From Myxococcus stipitatus (GTDB lineage Bacteria; Myxococcota; Myxococcia; Myxococcales; Myxococcaceae): a stretch of 64,000 nucleotides of DNA. The stretch spans positions 4,526,001 through 4,590,000 of the forward strand of contig NZ_CP147913.1 in NCBI RefSeq assembly GCF_037414475.1, written 5' to 3'. Below the pieces are notes generated by a model that was not told the origin of the DNA, did no database searches, and was given only the letters and a program-made list of their open reading frames with translations. A program made the position numbers and the translations under genes. This document shows, in pieces, positions 26,471-37,152 of this stretch (the first letter of the stretch is position 1; the number at the start of each line of letters is the position of its first letter).

Positions 26471-26620
26471 TCTGATTTCACGAACCGGAAGGGGAGGGGG
26501 CTTGGCAGCGCACGCAATGAGCGGGTGCTTGATGCGGGGGCTCTGACCTCGTGAGGCGGAAGGGGAGGGGACCCTGATGCCGCGTCCCGGAGTCCGACGG
26601 AGCTGTGAGCCCATCGAGTC
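26471..26620 (+). repeat. 72-bp-type repeat, two further copies
   Basis: CTCTGA-TTCACGAACCGGAAGGGGAGGGG around 26472-26500 and CTCTGACCTCGTGAGGCGGAAGGGGAGGGG around 26541-26570 are diverged copies, 71 bp apart, of the unit at 24628-24748, including the shared GCTTGATGC block. A weaker fifth copy may lie at 26640-26680. Confidence 0.55.
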
Positions 26621-26785
26621 GGCGCACAAACCTCAAGTCGCGGAGTTCACGACTCAGAGGAGGAGGGACTGAACTCCGGGCGCGACATGCTGAATGTTTG
26701 GAGAAGGAATCACTCGGGCGAGTGAACGAGGGCTCCTTATGCGCCGGATGGGTGAGGACGTTAGGTTTTGGGTGAGGGTGGGAAC

Positions 26786-27304
26786 ATGCAACCACTTCCG
26801 CTGAGCAGTCCTGTCATCTGGAGTGAGCAGGAGCCGCGGGCCTCGCACGTGGCTGTCGCCCGAGTACCTCGTGCTGACTTCGAGCGACGTTGGGGCCCTC
26901 CGCATTGGCGGAGCGAGCAGGATGATGGAGCCGGGTCGACTGAGTCGTGGGGATGGCGCGCGGAATGTGGCTTGTTGCTGGTCGTCTCTTTCATGGAGAG
27001 GACGGGCGCCTTTCACGTCACGGTTCGAGAGGACGAGTTGGACCACGCGCTCGCGCACCTCGATTGGTGGCGAGGAGAAGTGGTGTGGCGTCTTGGTGAG
27101 GGCACTCCTCGTCCGAGCGATGGATGGGCGGTGTACCGACAGGACGACACGGGCAATCTCCACGATGTTTGTGTGATGAGGAACCGAGCCCACGCGGAGT
27201 GCCTGGCTCGCAGGTTGGAGTCGAGGGCTCACAAGCAGTGGTACAGCGTTGAGGCTCGAGGTTCCGCCGTGGCCTGTCGTGATGCGCCCGTGAACGAGCC
27301 GTGA
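26786..27304 (+). CDS. Hypothetical protein in the rsmG-parA insertion
   Basis: The 172-residue soluble protein has no recognised family. It is tryptophan-rich in the middle (WGWRAECGLLLVVSFMERTGAFHVTV, an alpha/beta-like stretch) and has a C-terminal helix rich in alanine and arginine. Codon use is less GC3-biased than in the housekeeping genes. A damaged copy of its 3' end lies upstream at 26290-26405. GAGG precedes the ATG; an in-frame GTG at 26768 is an alternative. Confidence 0.55.
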   Translation: MQPLPLSSPVIWSEQEPRASHVAVARVPRADFERRWGPPHWRSEQDDGAGSTESWGWRAECGLLLVVSFMERTGAFHVTVREDELDHALAHLDWWRGEVVWRLGEGTPRPSDGWAVYRQDDTGNLHDVCVMRNRAHAECLARRLESRAHKQWYSVEARGSAVACRDAPVNEP

Positions 27305-27710
27305 CTCGGTGACCGCGCGAGGGCGGTGAAGCCGTGAAGTCTCGCTGCAAGTGAGCGGTGGGTGTCTCTCGATGGGCATCCCCTTTCGCGCACACTCGCG
27401 TCTGTGAGGAATGCGCGAGCGAGACGTCCTCGTGGTGGCGAGAGGAGTTGGACTCCTGAGGTCGTGTTCAGTGCGTGCGGCACTGTGCTGAACCTGGGCG
27501 CACGCGATGCCGGTGCGGGGGAACGGCGTGAAGCGTGTCAGACGAGCACTCCATCCGGTGAGAGAGTTGCTTGGCGAGCAGGCGGCGCGTTGTTGATGAA
27601 TGGAGCTTTCGTCATCACGTTGCCGCGGACGAAGGTGAATGCGTCGGTCTGCGCGATGTTGGGGCGAAGTGGAGCACAGACCGTGCTCGACTCAGGAAGA
27701 GGGACTTGAG
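27305..27710. other. Gene-free spacer
   Basis: About 400 bases with no supported gene. Open frames give low-complexity products. The composition is similar to the gene-free DNA at 28-31 kb. Confidence 0.5.
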
Positions 27711-28103
27711 ATGGACGTGTACAAGATGAGGGTGGCGCGGCCGACGCGGAACCTCGAGCGGGTGGTGAGGTTCTATCGAGAGGGATTGGGCCTCGAACTT
27801 CTGGGACGTTTCGACGACCACGCGGGCTTCGATGGAGTGATGCTGGGTGAGAGGGGAGCGCCGTATCACCTGGAGTTCACGGTGGAACGAGGGCACGAGG
27901 CTCCGTTGTCTCCATCGGAAGACAACCTGTTGGTCTTCTATCTGCCCCAGCGCGCCGAGTGGGAACAGCGAGTGAGCCGGATGGAGCAAGCTGGCTTCCA
28001 TCCCGTGCGCTCACGCAATCCCTATTGGGACGAACATGGGAAGACCTTCGAGGACCCCGATGGATATCGAGTGGTTCTCTACCAAGGTGAGTGGACCCGG
28101 TAG
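27711..28103 (+). CDS. VOC-family (glyoxalase-like) protein
   Basis: The 130-residue protein has the vicinal-oxygen-chelate fold pattern: RVARPTRNLERVVRFYREGLGLELLGRF at the N-terminus and KTFEDPDGYRVVLYQGEW at the C-terminus. These are the two half-repeats that carry metal ligands in the superfamily. The substrate is unknown; many relatives are annotated as glyoxalase or bleomycin-resistance proteins. AGAGGG lies upstream of the ATG. It is the last recognisable gene before the centromere region. Confidence 0.85.
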   Translation: MDVYKMRVARPTRNLERVVRFYREGLGLELLGRFDDHAGFDGVMLGERGAPYHLEFTVERGHEAPLSPSEDNLLVFYLPQRAEWEQRVSRMEQAGFHPVRSRNPYWDEHGKTFEDPDGYRVVLYQGEWTR

Positions 28104-30901
28104 CGAGCACGAGGAATGCGCATCGTCCAGCCGCGAAGCCGCATTCACTTCGTACCGGCAACATCCGACGAACGAAGCAGGGCCGTCACAGCGGGTCGAG
28201 TTCACAAGCAACGGCCGCACGAGATGGCGCTTCGTAGGAAGAAGAAGCGTTGTCCCGACGGCACATCGTCCATCACAGGTGCAACACGATGGCTGTGAGC
28301 CTCACTTCGGTTCGATGAACGGAACGACGCGGGGACCCAGTGATGAAAGGGGAGTCGGGCGGGGACTGCCAAATTCGCCGCCTGTGCCGAGCATGCGGTG
28401 AACAGGCGTCAGCCAACGTCGACGGCACGAATGCGCCAGGCAACATCAGCGATGATTCGTGCGCGCGAAGTAGGCGGGGAGGTGCCATCACAGCCGTCAC
28501 TCGAACCGGCTTCGGCGTATGGCAAGGAGCCGAGCAAGCGCTGGTGCGCGGCATCGAGAGTCGAACAGGGTTCGCGAGTTCGGTCAGTACGCAGGCGAGA
28601 GGCCGAGCGAGCGCTGGTGCGACGACGAGTTCCCTGCGCTCTGTTGGGCCAGTGACAAAGTCAGCGAAGGAGGTGACGAGCGAGGAGCCAAGCGGCCGCT
28701 GGCATGAGGTCGGCGAGCAGTGCATGTCCGGTGTTCCGCATCGGGTGACTGGCGACGGGCCGAACAGCGAGCGACGAGCATCCGCAATCACGATGCGGAA
28801 CCACGCGCCGAACTGGCGAATCAACAGCACGAGCGAAGGCTCGGCAGCTGAAGGACCGGACTGACTCGCGCCGCTGCCGCCATTCGATGAGCGAGAAGCG
28901 CGAGTCCTCGTGGGCCTGATCGAGAGCTATCGCGATTCGCTGATGCGTCGAGCATGCGAGGCGGCGAATCGAGCCCAAGGATAGAAGGTCCCGGCGGGAG
29001 AGCAGTCTTCGTCACCTGCATGCGGATGGCGCGGCGAAGAGGCTGGCCGGTTGTTGTCCGATGGGTGCGGCGGGAACCAGCTGAGTGACTGCCCATGTCG
29101 ATGGGTTGCAGGGCGCAGATTCGTAAGGGCGGAAGTTGATGCGCATGGCCGGATGCCTCGAGCCCACGCTGATGCGCATCACGGAGTGGGTGAGTGGCCA
29201 CGATGAAGAAGGGCTCGAAGTCAGCACACGCTCGATGCAGGTTGCGATGGTCGTCGCTTCGTCATCGCAGGTTCATGTGATGAGCGCTCATGTCCGTGGA
29301 CTCAAACGCGGGCACAGGAGTTCGACGTTCGAGAAGTGAGCACGGCGCAGCGAGACCTCTCGTCCAATGCCCACGAACAGGGGACCAGGACTGTCGACCC
29401 AACCATGTGGAGTCGAAGCCGGCCGAGTTGGAAGGACTTCCAGCTGCCTCGTTCCGATGCGAGCGGTGGCGACAGCCCGCGCCGCTTGAGCGGAGCTCCA
29501 GCTCCCGTGAAGACCGAGCACCCTTCACGACGGAGGGGCAACACTCAGTCCGGGTCGCTGTGTCGGACGAAGTCTCGATATCGAGGTCGACCGAAGGTCG
29601 CTTCTCGCGGGGAACGAGGCACGCGCTTCAACTCAGCCCCTGTTCCGTGTGAAGCGCTGAGTCGGGCGAGGAGCAAGTTCAAGCAGTGGCCCCCATGACC
29701 AGGCAGTCACCGGTGTGCATGAACGGATGGGGGGAGGGCAAACAACGGGCCGAGCACATGGGCGAGCGGTATGCCTCCCTCTCCGCTGGATGCTGAACAG
29801 CATGTTCAATCCGCGCGAGCTCCTCTGGGGCGTGGGAGGGAGCAAGTGCCCGCATGACGTGCCGGTGTTTCGGCGCCGTCATCGTGATGACCGACGTGTC
29901 CTCCGCCCTCAGGGGAGTGACATGTGCTGATGCGTCGGCAGGTTCCTCGTGGAACGAGCAAGCATCCCATCCGCTTGGGTGAAGGTCCGGCGAGGGGTGA
30001 AGGAAATTGCAGGAGGCATGCAGGAGGCGCCGCGCCTGGCTCCCGCCGAGAGGGCAGGCGAGAACCATGGGGAGTCGTGACGGCGGAGGGTCTGGAGGAG
30101 CGAGGCCTGTGCACAAGTGACGTGAGGCCGAGTGCGGTTCGCATCGTGTTCCAAGAGAATCAGTCAGACCCGGTCGACACGTCGCTGCGGGGTTGGGGGC
30201 AGGCATGTCGCGGCCAAGCGTGGTCCCAGTGGTCCACCATCACGTGTGCCGCGTTGGGTGATGGCGGGCGAGCAGCCTTGAGGGTCCGGTGAAAACGCTC
30301 AGCAGGTTTGGTGAGTGAGGGACTGGGCGCCACATGAATCCCGAGCCTTCGACCACGGGAGACACGGCAACAAGGGTGTCCTCTTTCCCCGTGGCGGGTC
30401 GACGCGGATGCGCTCAGCGGAAGCCCGATGTGGAGGACCAGCTTCAGCAATTCGCATGCGGACACGCGCATCCATCGAAGTGGATGTTGGCGTGTGGTCC
30501 GCGAGGTGCCCTGCGGTGCCGATGAACCTTCGTCCATGAGAAGTGCACCGGAGCTCTGGTCGCGAGGAGACCAAGGAGACGCGGGTGGAGGCGGTGAGCT
30601 CTCCTGCCTGGTCACCTCGGTACGGCAAGCTCAGCGCGAACATGGCGGCGACGAGAAGGTCATCAAGTCACCGCCTGCCTGATGTGGACGAGCAAGGTGC
30701 GGACTTCCGCATCGACGGCCTTCGACTCCGCGGAAGTCATCGCCGTTCCCCATGCCATCAAGGGCGGGCGGAGGTTCAGCGGAGATGGAGGGCCATGAGT
30801 CTCCCGCCGTGGCATCGACTGCCGGGTTGCTGCGGCGCTACCTCCAGATGAAGTGAGGAGAGGACGAACGGCTCCCTCGAGGTGAGCTGGCCTGGAGCGG
30901 C
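28104..30901. other. 2.8 kb of gene-free, degenerate DNA left of the parS array
   Basis: Many short open frames exist on both strands, but none shows a family motif, a convincing ribosome-binding site or the strong G/C third-position bias of the flanking genes. A loose repeat occurs near 28533 and 28602 (GAGC-AGCGCTGGTGCG). One parS copy with a single mismatch (GTTCCTCGTGGAAC) is at 29942-29955. The stretch looks like decayed sequence belonging to the centromere block. Confidence 0.6.
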
Positions 30902-33900
30902 GTTCCACGTGGAACGAGTGGGTGGGCCTCCGGCCGCGCATGAGTGGCACTCGAGGAAATGCCGCACGTGATGCGTGCTCCGTGAGGAAGGACTGGGCGG
31001 ACTTCAGGGCACCGAGACAAGAGCCTCATCGAACGCGAGGCCGAGCAACCAACCGCTGACGGCTGTGCGTTCCACCTGGAACCCGAACGGCCCAGCCCAG
31101 GTGTTGGCCGATGGTGCCTCGAGCCCCACGGTTCCACGTGGAACAAGTGATGACGTCCACGAGATGAGGTGCGGGCAGTTCCGCATCAGCCCAGGAACGA
31201 TGATGAAGGGGCCGACTGAGGTCGCATGGGGTGTCGCACGTGGAACGGGGCGAAAGGTCTTCAAGGCACCCGAAGGAGCGGCACAAGCCACCGAGTGCCA
31301 ACCGTTGCGTGTCCTCCCAGGAACCTGTGCATGGCCGCGGAGGGGGCCTCAGGGTGACTCGCGATGCTGCGAACTTCTGGTCGCCGCGTTCCACGTGGAA
31401 CAAGCGAAGAGGTTCTTGAGCTGCCTCATGTGGTGATGGCGATGAGCCGTGGACGACGGCACCCGCCGCGTTCCACGTGGAACCGAGAAGAGGTCTTCAA
31501 GGCATCGCGGGACCTGGAATTGAGCACGAGGTGATGACCGCTGCGTGTTCCACGTGGAACCTGAGGAAGGCCGCGAAGAAGTCTTCGGAGCGCCCCGCGC
31601 GGCATCAAACCTCTGGGGGGCGCGTTCCACGTGGAACAAGTGAAGGGGTCTTCGGCTCTCCACATGGAGAGACCGCGAGGAGCCTCGAACGCGGTCCTTG
31701 TCGTGTTCCACGTGGAACCTGCGCAGGGCCGCGAAGGCGTCTTCAACGCGCCTCGTGCGGCATCGAGCTTCTGGCGATGGAGCTCCTCATGGCGCATGCG
31801 ACGCGAGCTTCGAAGCACGACAGGAGGATGTGGCACGGAACCTCGGACATGGGCCGTGTCGTGTTCCACGTGGAACCGAGAAGAGGTCTTCAAGTTGGCG
31901 CGATGGAACAGCCGGACCATGAAGTGACGGCAGCTTCGTGTTCCACGTGGAACCTGAGCAAGACCGTGGAGAGGTCCACTTGGTCTCGAACCTCCGGCGC
32001 GGAGTTCCACATGGAACACGTGAAGGAGGCACTCGAATCGCCAGATGTGGAGATGGCGCGGAGCCTCGAGCGCGGTCCTTGTCGTGTTCCACGTGGAACG
32101 GGTGAGGAGGTCTTCAAGGCATCGCGGAGCCTGGGTCCATCCATGAAGTGACGGCCGCTTCGTGTTCCACGTGGAACCAGAGGAAGGGCGCGAAGCGGTC
32201 CTCATGGTGGGCCAGGTGGCCGCGAACTTCTGGCTCTGAGTTCCACGTGGAACACGTGAAGGAGGCACTCGAATCGCCAGATGTGGAGATGGCACGGAGC
32301 CTCGAGTGCGGTCCTTGTCGTGTTCCACGTGGAACGGTGAAGAGGTCCTCAAGGCATCGCGGAGCCTGGGTCCATCCATGAAGTGATGGCCGCTGCGTGT
32401 TCCACGTGGAACCGGAGGAAGGGCGCGAAGCGGTCCTCATGGTGGACCAGCTGGCCGCGAACTTCTGGTTCTGAGTTCCACGTGGAACACGTGAAGGAAG
32501 CACTCGAATCGCCAGATGTGGAGATGGCGCGGCGCCTCGAGCGCGGTCCTTGTCGTGTTCCACGCGGAACGGTGAGGAGGCCTTCAAGGCATCGCGGAGC
32601 CTGGGTCCATCCATGAAGTGACGGCTGCCGCGTGTTCCACGTGGAACCAAAGCAAGGCCGCGACGAGGTCCACTTGGCCTCGGACTTCTGGTCGCCGCGT
32701 TCCACGTGGAACAAGCGAAGCGGCTCTTGAGCGGCCTCATGTGGTGTTGGACCACGGCACCTGTCGCGTTCCACATGGAACGGTGAGGAGGTCTTCAAGG
32801 CATCGCGGAGCCTGGGTCCATCCATGAAGTGATGGCTGCTTCGCGTTCCACGTGGAACACGCGACGGAGGCACTCGAATCGCCACATGTGGATGTGTCGC
32901 CGAGCCTCGAGTGCGGTCCTTGTCGTGTTCCACGTGGAACGGGTGAGGACTCCCTCAAGCCATCGGGGTGGATGGTTCCTGCCATGAAGTGATGGCTGTT
33001 CCGTGTTCCACGTGGAACCAGCACAAGGCCGCGAAGAGGTCCGCGTGGTGTTCAACTGGGTGGCGGACTTCCGGTGCGGCGTTCCACGTGGAACACGTGA
33101 AGGAGCGTTCGAGACATGTCGCGCGGTGGTGGTGCTGCGCGCCCAACGCGGGCCATTCCACGTTCCACGTGGAACAGGTGAGAAGGCCTTCAAGCCATCG
33201 AGAGATGGCCACGTGTTCCACGTGGAACGTGCAGCGAAGTTGTCGAACGGCGGCATGAGGTGGCGATGCTGATGCCCGAACCTGGGCCATGTCGTGTTCC
33301 ACGTGGAACGTGGACATGCGCACGAAGAGCCCTTTGGGCCCGCGCAGTTGATGGCGATGCGGAGCGCTGAGCACGGGCCATGTCACGTTCCGCATGGAAC
33401 AGGGCGACACCTTGATGAGGCCGTCATCGACCTGCGGCTTGCCGCGAACTTCCGGGCGCGCGTTCCACGTGGAACAGGCGAGGACGTCAGGGAGCCGATG
33501 GCATCGGGCACGAAGTGATGACCGCCATGGGTTCCACCTGGCGCTTGGGAGAGCACCACGAAGAGGTCTGCATCGCGAACGCGCTGACCTTGAACTGCTG
33601 GATGGGGCGTTCCACGTGGAACGAGTGATGAAGGCTTCAAGCCGCCGCGCGTGCCGTGGTGGTTCCGAACCGCTGACAGGGACCGGCGCTTGTTCCACGT
33701 GGAACGCGAACTGCTCAGTCGATGCGGTGGTTGATGGTGCCGCGAGCCCGAGTGGTTCCACGTGGAACACGCGCATGGCAGCGAAGAGACCTCCATCCAA
33801 GATTCGGTGGACCGGGGTCATGGGGATGCTGGGTTCCACGTGGAACCCGCATCGTGGACTTCGAGATGCCGCAGGAGGTGCTGGTGGCTGAGGCCAGGAC

Positions 33901-34819
33901 GCGGCCCGCGACGCGCTCCACATGGAACGAGAGTCGTGCGTGTTGTGGTGGCAGTTGGCTTCGGTTCATCTGCTGCCTGCGTTCCACGCGGAACCCGTCC
34001 GGGACCTTGAGGAGGTCTTCATGGCGAACGTCCTGACGTCGAGTTCCTTGGGGGGAGGTCCACGCCGGACGCGAAGCGCACGGTCCATGTGTTGCGTGAA
34101 CGGGATGGGCGGCCACCCGGTTCCATGTGGAGCGCGTGATGTCGTCCACGCAGGGGCGGAACGCGGGACCTGGCCTGCTGCCTGCTTCGTGTGGAACGTG
34201 AATCGCTCGGCCCACGTGTTGGCTGAGGACGACGAGTGCTCACTCGGTTCCACGTGGAACGCGCGATGACGTCCGCACGTGATGGGGCGGTGTGGCGCAG
34301 GGGAGCACGGAACTGGGCTGCGTCCGGCTCCTCATCAAGCGTGAATCGCTCGGCTGATGTGTTGCCTGAGGGCGACGAGTGCTTCCGCGGTTCCACATGG
34401 ACGGAGCGATGGCATCCGCAAGTGATGGGGTGGTGTAGCGCGGGGGGCACGGAACTGGGCTGCGTCCTGCTCCACCTCGAACGTGAGTTGCTCGGCCGAT
34501 GTGTTGGCTGAGGGTGCCGACTGCTCATCCGGTTCGGCGTGGAACAAGTGATGACGTCCACATGAGGGAAGCGAAGCGCGGGACCTGAGATGCTGCCGTG
34601 CTCCATGCGGAACGTGAATCGCTCGGCTCATGTGTTGGCTGAGGGCGACGAGTGCTCACTCGGTTCCACATGGACCGGGTGATGACATCTGCACGTGACG
34701 GGGTGTGTGGCGCGGGGTTCAAGGAACCGGGCTGAGTCCTGCTCCACATCGAACGCGAACCATTCAGCCCATGGGGTTGGCCTGAGAGCGACGAGTGCTC
34801 ACCCGGTTCCACGTGGAAC
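30902..34819. repeat. parS: parS centromere array: 31 exact ParB-binding palindromes
   Basis: The 14-bp palindrome GTTCCACGTGGAAC is present exactly at (start positions) 30902, 31131, 31388, 31470, 31547, 31624, 31705, 31863, 31940, 32086, 32164, 32240, 32322, 32399, 32475, 32634, 32699, 32845, 32927, 33005, 33081, 33162, 33215, 33296, 33462, 33609, 33692, 33755, 33833, 34247 and 34806. Single-mismatch copies inside or near the block start at 31069, 32004, 32557, 32768, 33981 and 34949. Spacing in the dense part is mostly 76-83 bp. The same palindrome is the ParB nucleation site in other bacteria, and ParB is encoded 4 kb to the right. ParB loading here should mark the origin region for segregation. 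Confidence 0.95.
31388..33240. repeat. Higher-order ~235-bp repeat, three parS sites per unit
   Basis: Spacers between parS sites fall into three types in fixed order: one containing GAGGCACTCGAATCGCC, one containing AGGTCTTCAAGGCATCGCGG, and one containing AAGGCCGCGAAGAGGTC or close variants. Together they form a unit of about 235 bp. The unit recurs at 32004, 32240, 32475 and 32845 (steps 236, 235, 370) and again at 33081; 31388 to 31624 is also 236. Shortened units occur at 32475 (224 bp) and 32699 (146 bp). This is a satellite built by unequal exchange. Confidence 0.8.
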
Positions 34820-35960
34820 GCGTGATGCTGTCCACACGTGATGGGGTGTGCGGCGCGGGGTTCAAGGAACCGGGCTGAGTCCTGCTCCACATCGAACGCG
34901 AACCATTCGGCCCATGGGGTTGGCCTGAGGGCGACGAGTGCTCACCCGGTTCCGCGTGGAACGCGTGATGCCGTCCGCACGTGATGGAGTGGCGGGGCGG
35001 GACGCAGGAACTAGGGGGCTGCCTGCTCCTGGTGGAACGCGAGCCGCTCAATCCCATGGGTTGGTTGAGTGGATGCGCGACGATGCGCTTCCGCGTGGAA
35101 CGCGTGATGCCGTCCGCACGCGATGGAGTGGCGCGGCGGGACGCAGGAACTGGGGTGCTGCCTGCTCCAGATGGAACGCGAGCCGCTCAACTTGTGGACT
35201 GGTTGAGTGGATGCGCGGCAATGCGGTTCGGTGTGGACGCGAGATGAGGTCCGCACGCGATGGCGTGGTGCGGCGGGACGCAGGAACTAGGGGGCTGCCT
35301 GCTCCTGGTGGAACGGGAACCGCTCAACTTGTGGACTGGTTGAGTGGATGCGCGGCAATGCGGTTCGGTGTGGACGCGAGATGAGGTCCGCACGTGATGG
35401 AGTGGTCTGTGGAGAGCAGGAGCTGTGGAGCTGCCTGCTCCTGGTGGAACGCGAGCCGCTCAGCTCATGTGTTGGCTGAGGCATGAGCGTCGACATGGGT
35501 CTGCTCGGGACACGAGATGAGGTCCGCACGTGATGGAGTGGTCTGTGGAGCGCAGGAGCTGTGGAGCTGCCTGCTCCTGGTGGAATGCGAGCCGCTCAGC
35601 CCTTGGGTTGGTTGAATGGAGTGGTGTGGGGAGCGCAGGAGCTGGAGAGCTGCCTGCTCCAGGTGGAACACGAATCGCTCAGTCCATGGGTTGGTTGAGG
35701 GGACGAGTGGCCGCTCGGTTCCATGTGGAACGCGTGCTGAGGTCCGCACGTGATGGAGAGTGTGCTGGGGATGCAGGAACTGGGGTGCTGCCGGCTCCAG
35801 GCGGAACGCGAACCGCTCAGCCCATGAGTTGGTTGAGTGGATGAGCGGCCACGCGGTTTCTTGTGGAACGCGTGATGATGTCCGCACGCGATGAGGTGGC
35901 GCGGCGGCACGCAGGAACTGGAGTGTTGCCTGCTCCACATGGAACCTGGGCAAGGTCGCG
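34180..35960. repeat. 136-139 bp satellite with eroded parS sites
   Basis: A block reading TGCCTGCTCC-tGGTGGAACGCG-AGCCGCTCA starts at 35020, 35159, 35296, 35432, 35568, 35651, 35789 and 35927 (steps 139, 137, 136, 136, 83, 138, 138). Related units extend left to about 34180. Each unit has two parS-derived positions about 62 bp apart: one now GCTCCTGGTGGAAC-like and one around the CGGTTCC-type block. Only 34247 and 34806 remain exact; 34949 and 35718 have one mismatch. Intact ancestors of this pair occur at 33692/33755 and 31069/31131. Confidence 0.75.
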
Positions 35961-37152
35961 ATGAACTCAACGTGGCGAACGCCTGTGAAGTGGTCGGGGC
36001 ATTCCACTTAGAGCTTGTGATGAGTGGCTTCTTGCGGACGCGTGGAGGACTGGCGCCGAACGCAGAACGTGGACCGCGGTTTGCCACTCATGAACTGAAA
36101 GCATGGTGACGAGACGACCCTCATCGAGAAGGGGGAACCTCAGGATGGCTAGGGCGTTCCACTTGGAAATGGTGGTGAGGCGGCGGACGCGTGATGGACT
36201 GGCTCCGAACACAGAGCGTGGACGGTGGTCTGCCCTGCATGGAACGTAGGCCTGGTGACGAGACGATCTTCATCGCGGAGGAGGAGCTTGTCCGTATGGC
36301 CTGGGGCGTGGGTTCGCGCGGCCGCGTGAAGTGGCGACGTCGAGCGCAGCGCGTGGACCCATCTGAGATTCCCCTGGCCGCGAGCGGGAGCAGGTGAAGG
36401 GTGTATGGGTTCGGCGTTCCAGATGGACCGCGTGATGCGGCCTTCAAGTCACGACGGTGAGAGGTGACAAGCGCGAAGCGAAGGGCACGTCACGCGTCGA
36501 GGCGGATCTGGAGCAGGGCTCCGAGAGGGCTTCAGGGTGAAGCCCTCGGCGTTCCACACGGAGCGATGGAGCTGGGCTGCGCGTTGCCATATGCGGTGGC
36601 AGTGCTGACCCGGTCGAAGGCGGATGCGTCCTCCTCGCGGTTCCGCTGATGCAGTGGTTCCGAACCCAGGACATGGCTGATGCCTTGTCGAATCCGAACG
36701 AAACCACCGTGAAGACCCTGTTCGCGTAAGCAGATTGAGTCCCGCGGAGTGTGGAACCTGGGCGAGTCCTCGCCGCGCGCTTCACCACTCACGGCATGGC
36801 CTTGGTCGTGTGCCCAGTCCGAATCGTGTGAAAGAAGAAGCGCGCACCCCTCGTGGATGCGGTGATGCCGAGCCCAGAACATGGCCGCATCACTTGACCT
36901 CGTTCGCAGCGACAGGTCCGTGGACTCGGCGTCGTTGTTGCTCAAGCGGTTGGACCCGAACCCGGAACACAATCCATCGAGCGCTCCACTGTGCCTGAGG
37001 GGGGCCTCGCCACGGTGCCGCAGCCGTGCCCGGGCCAGCGACGTGCGCACTGTCACAGTGCCGAGCCCGAAAAGGCGAACTCGCCAGGTCCGCATGCGAG
37101 GGCTCGAAGAAATCACCAGCGCGAATGCCCCGACCGCGCGCGCAGGCACACC
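35961..37152. other. Decayed right flank of the centromere
   Basis: No gene is supported. Very worn parS-like sequences are visible, for example GTTCCACTTGGAAA at 36155 and further GTTCCA-half sites near 36414 and 36550. Open frames on both strands carry no motif. The stretch appears to be older satellite DNA that has lost ParB sites. Confidence 0.5.

Noticed and set aside
28519-28707. Small plus-strand frame with GERPSERWCDDEF
   Set aside because: No family match recognised, no ribosome-binding site; part of a loose repeat in gene-free DNA.
31426-33923. Proteins with VPRGT/FHVE/STWN repeats from the parS array
   Set aside because: They are translations of the palindrome in different frames; no start signal, and frames do not extend consistently.
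30902-35960. CRISPR array
   Set aside because: Repeats are 14-bp palindromes with repeating, not unique, spacers, and no cas genes are present; this is parS.
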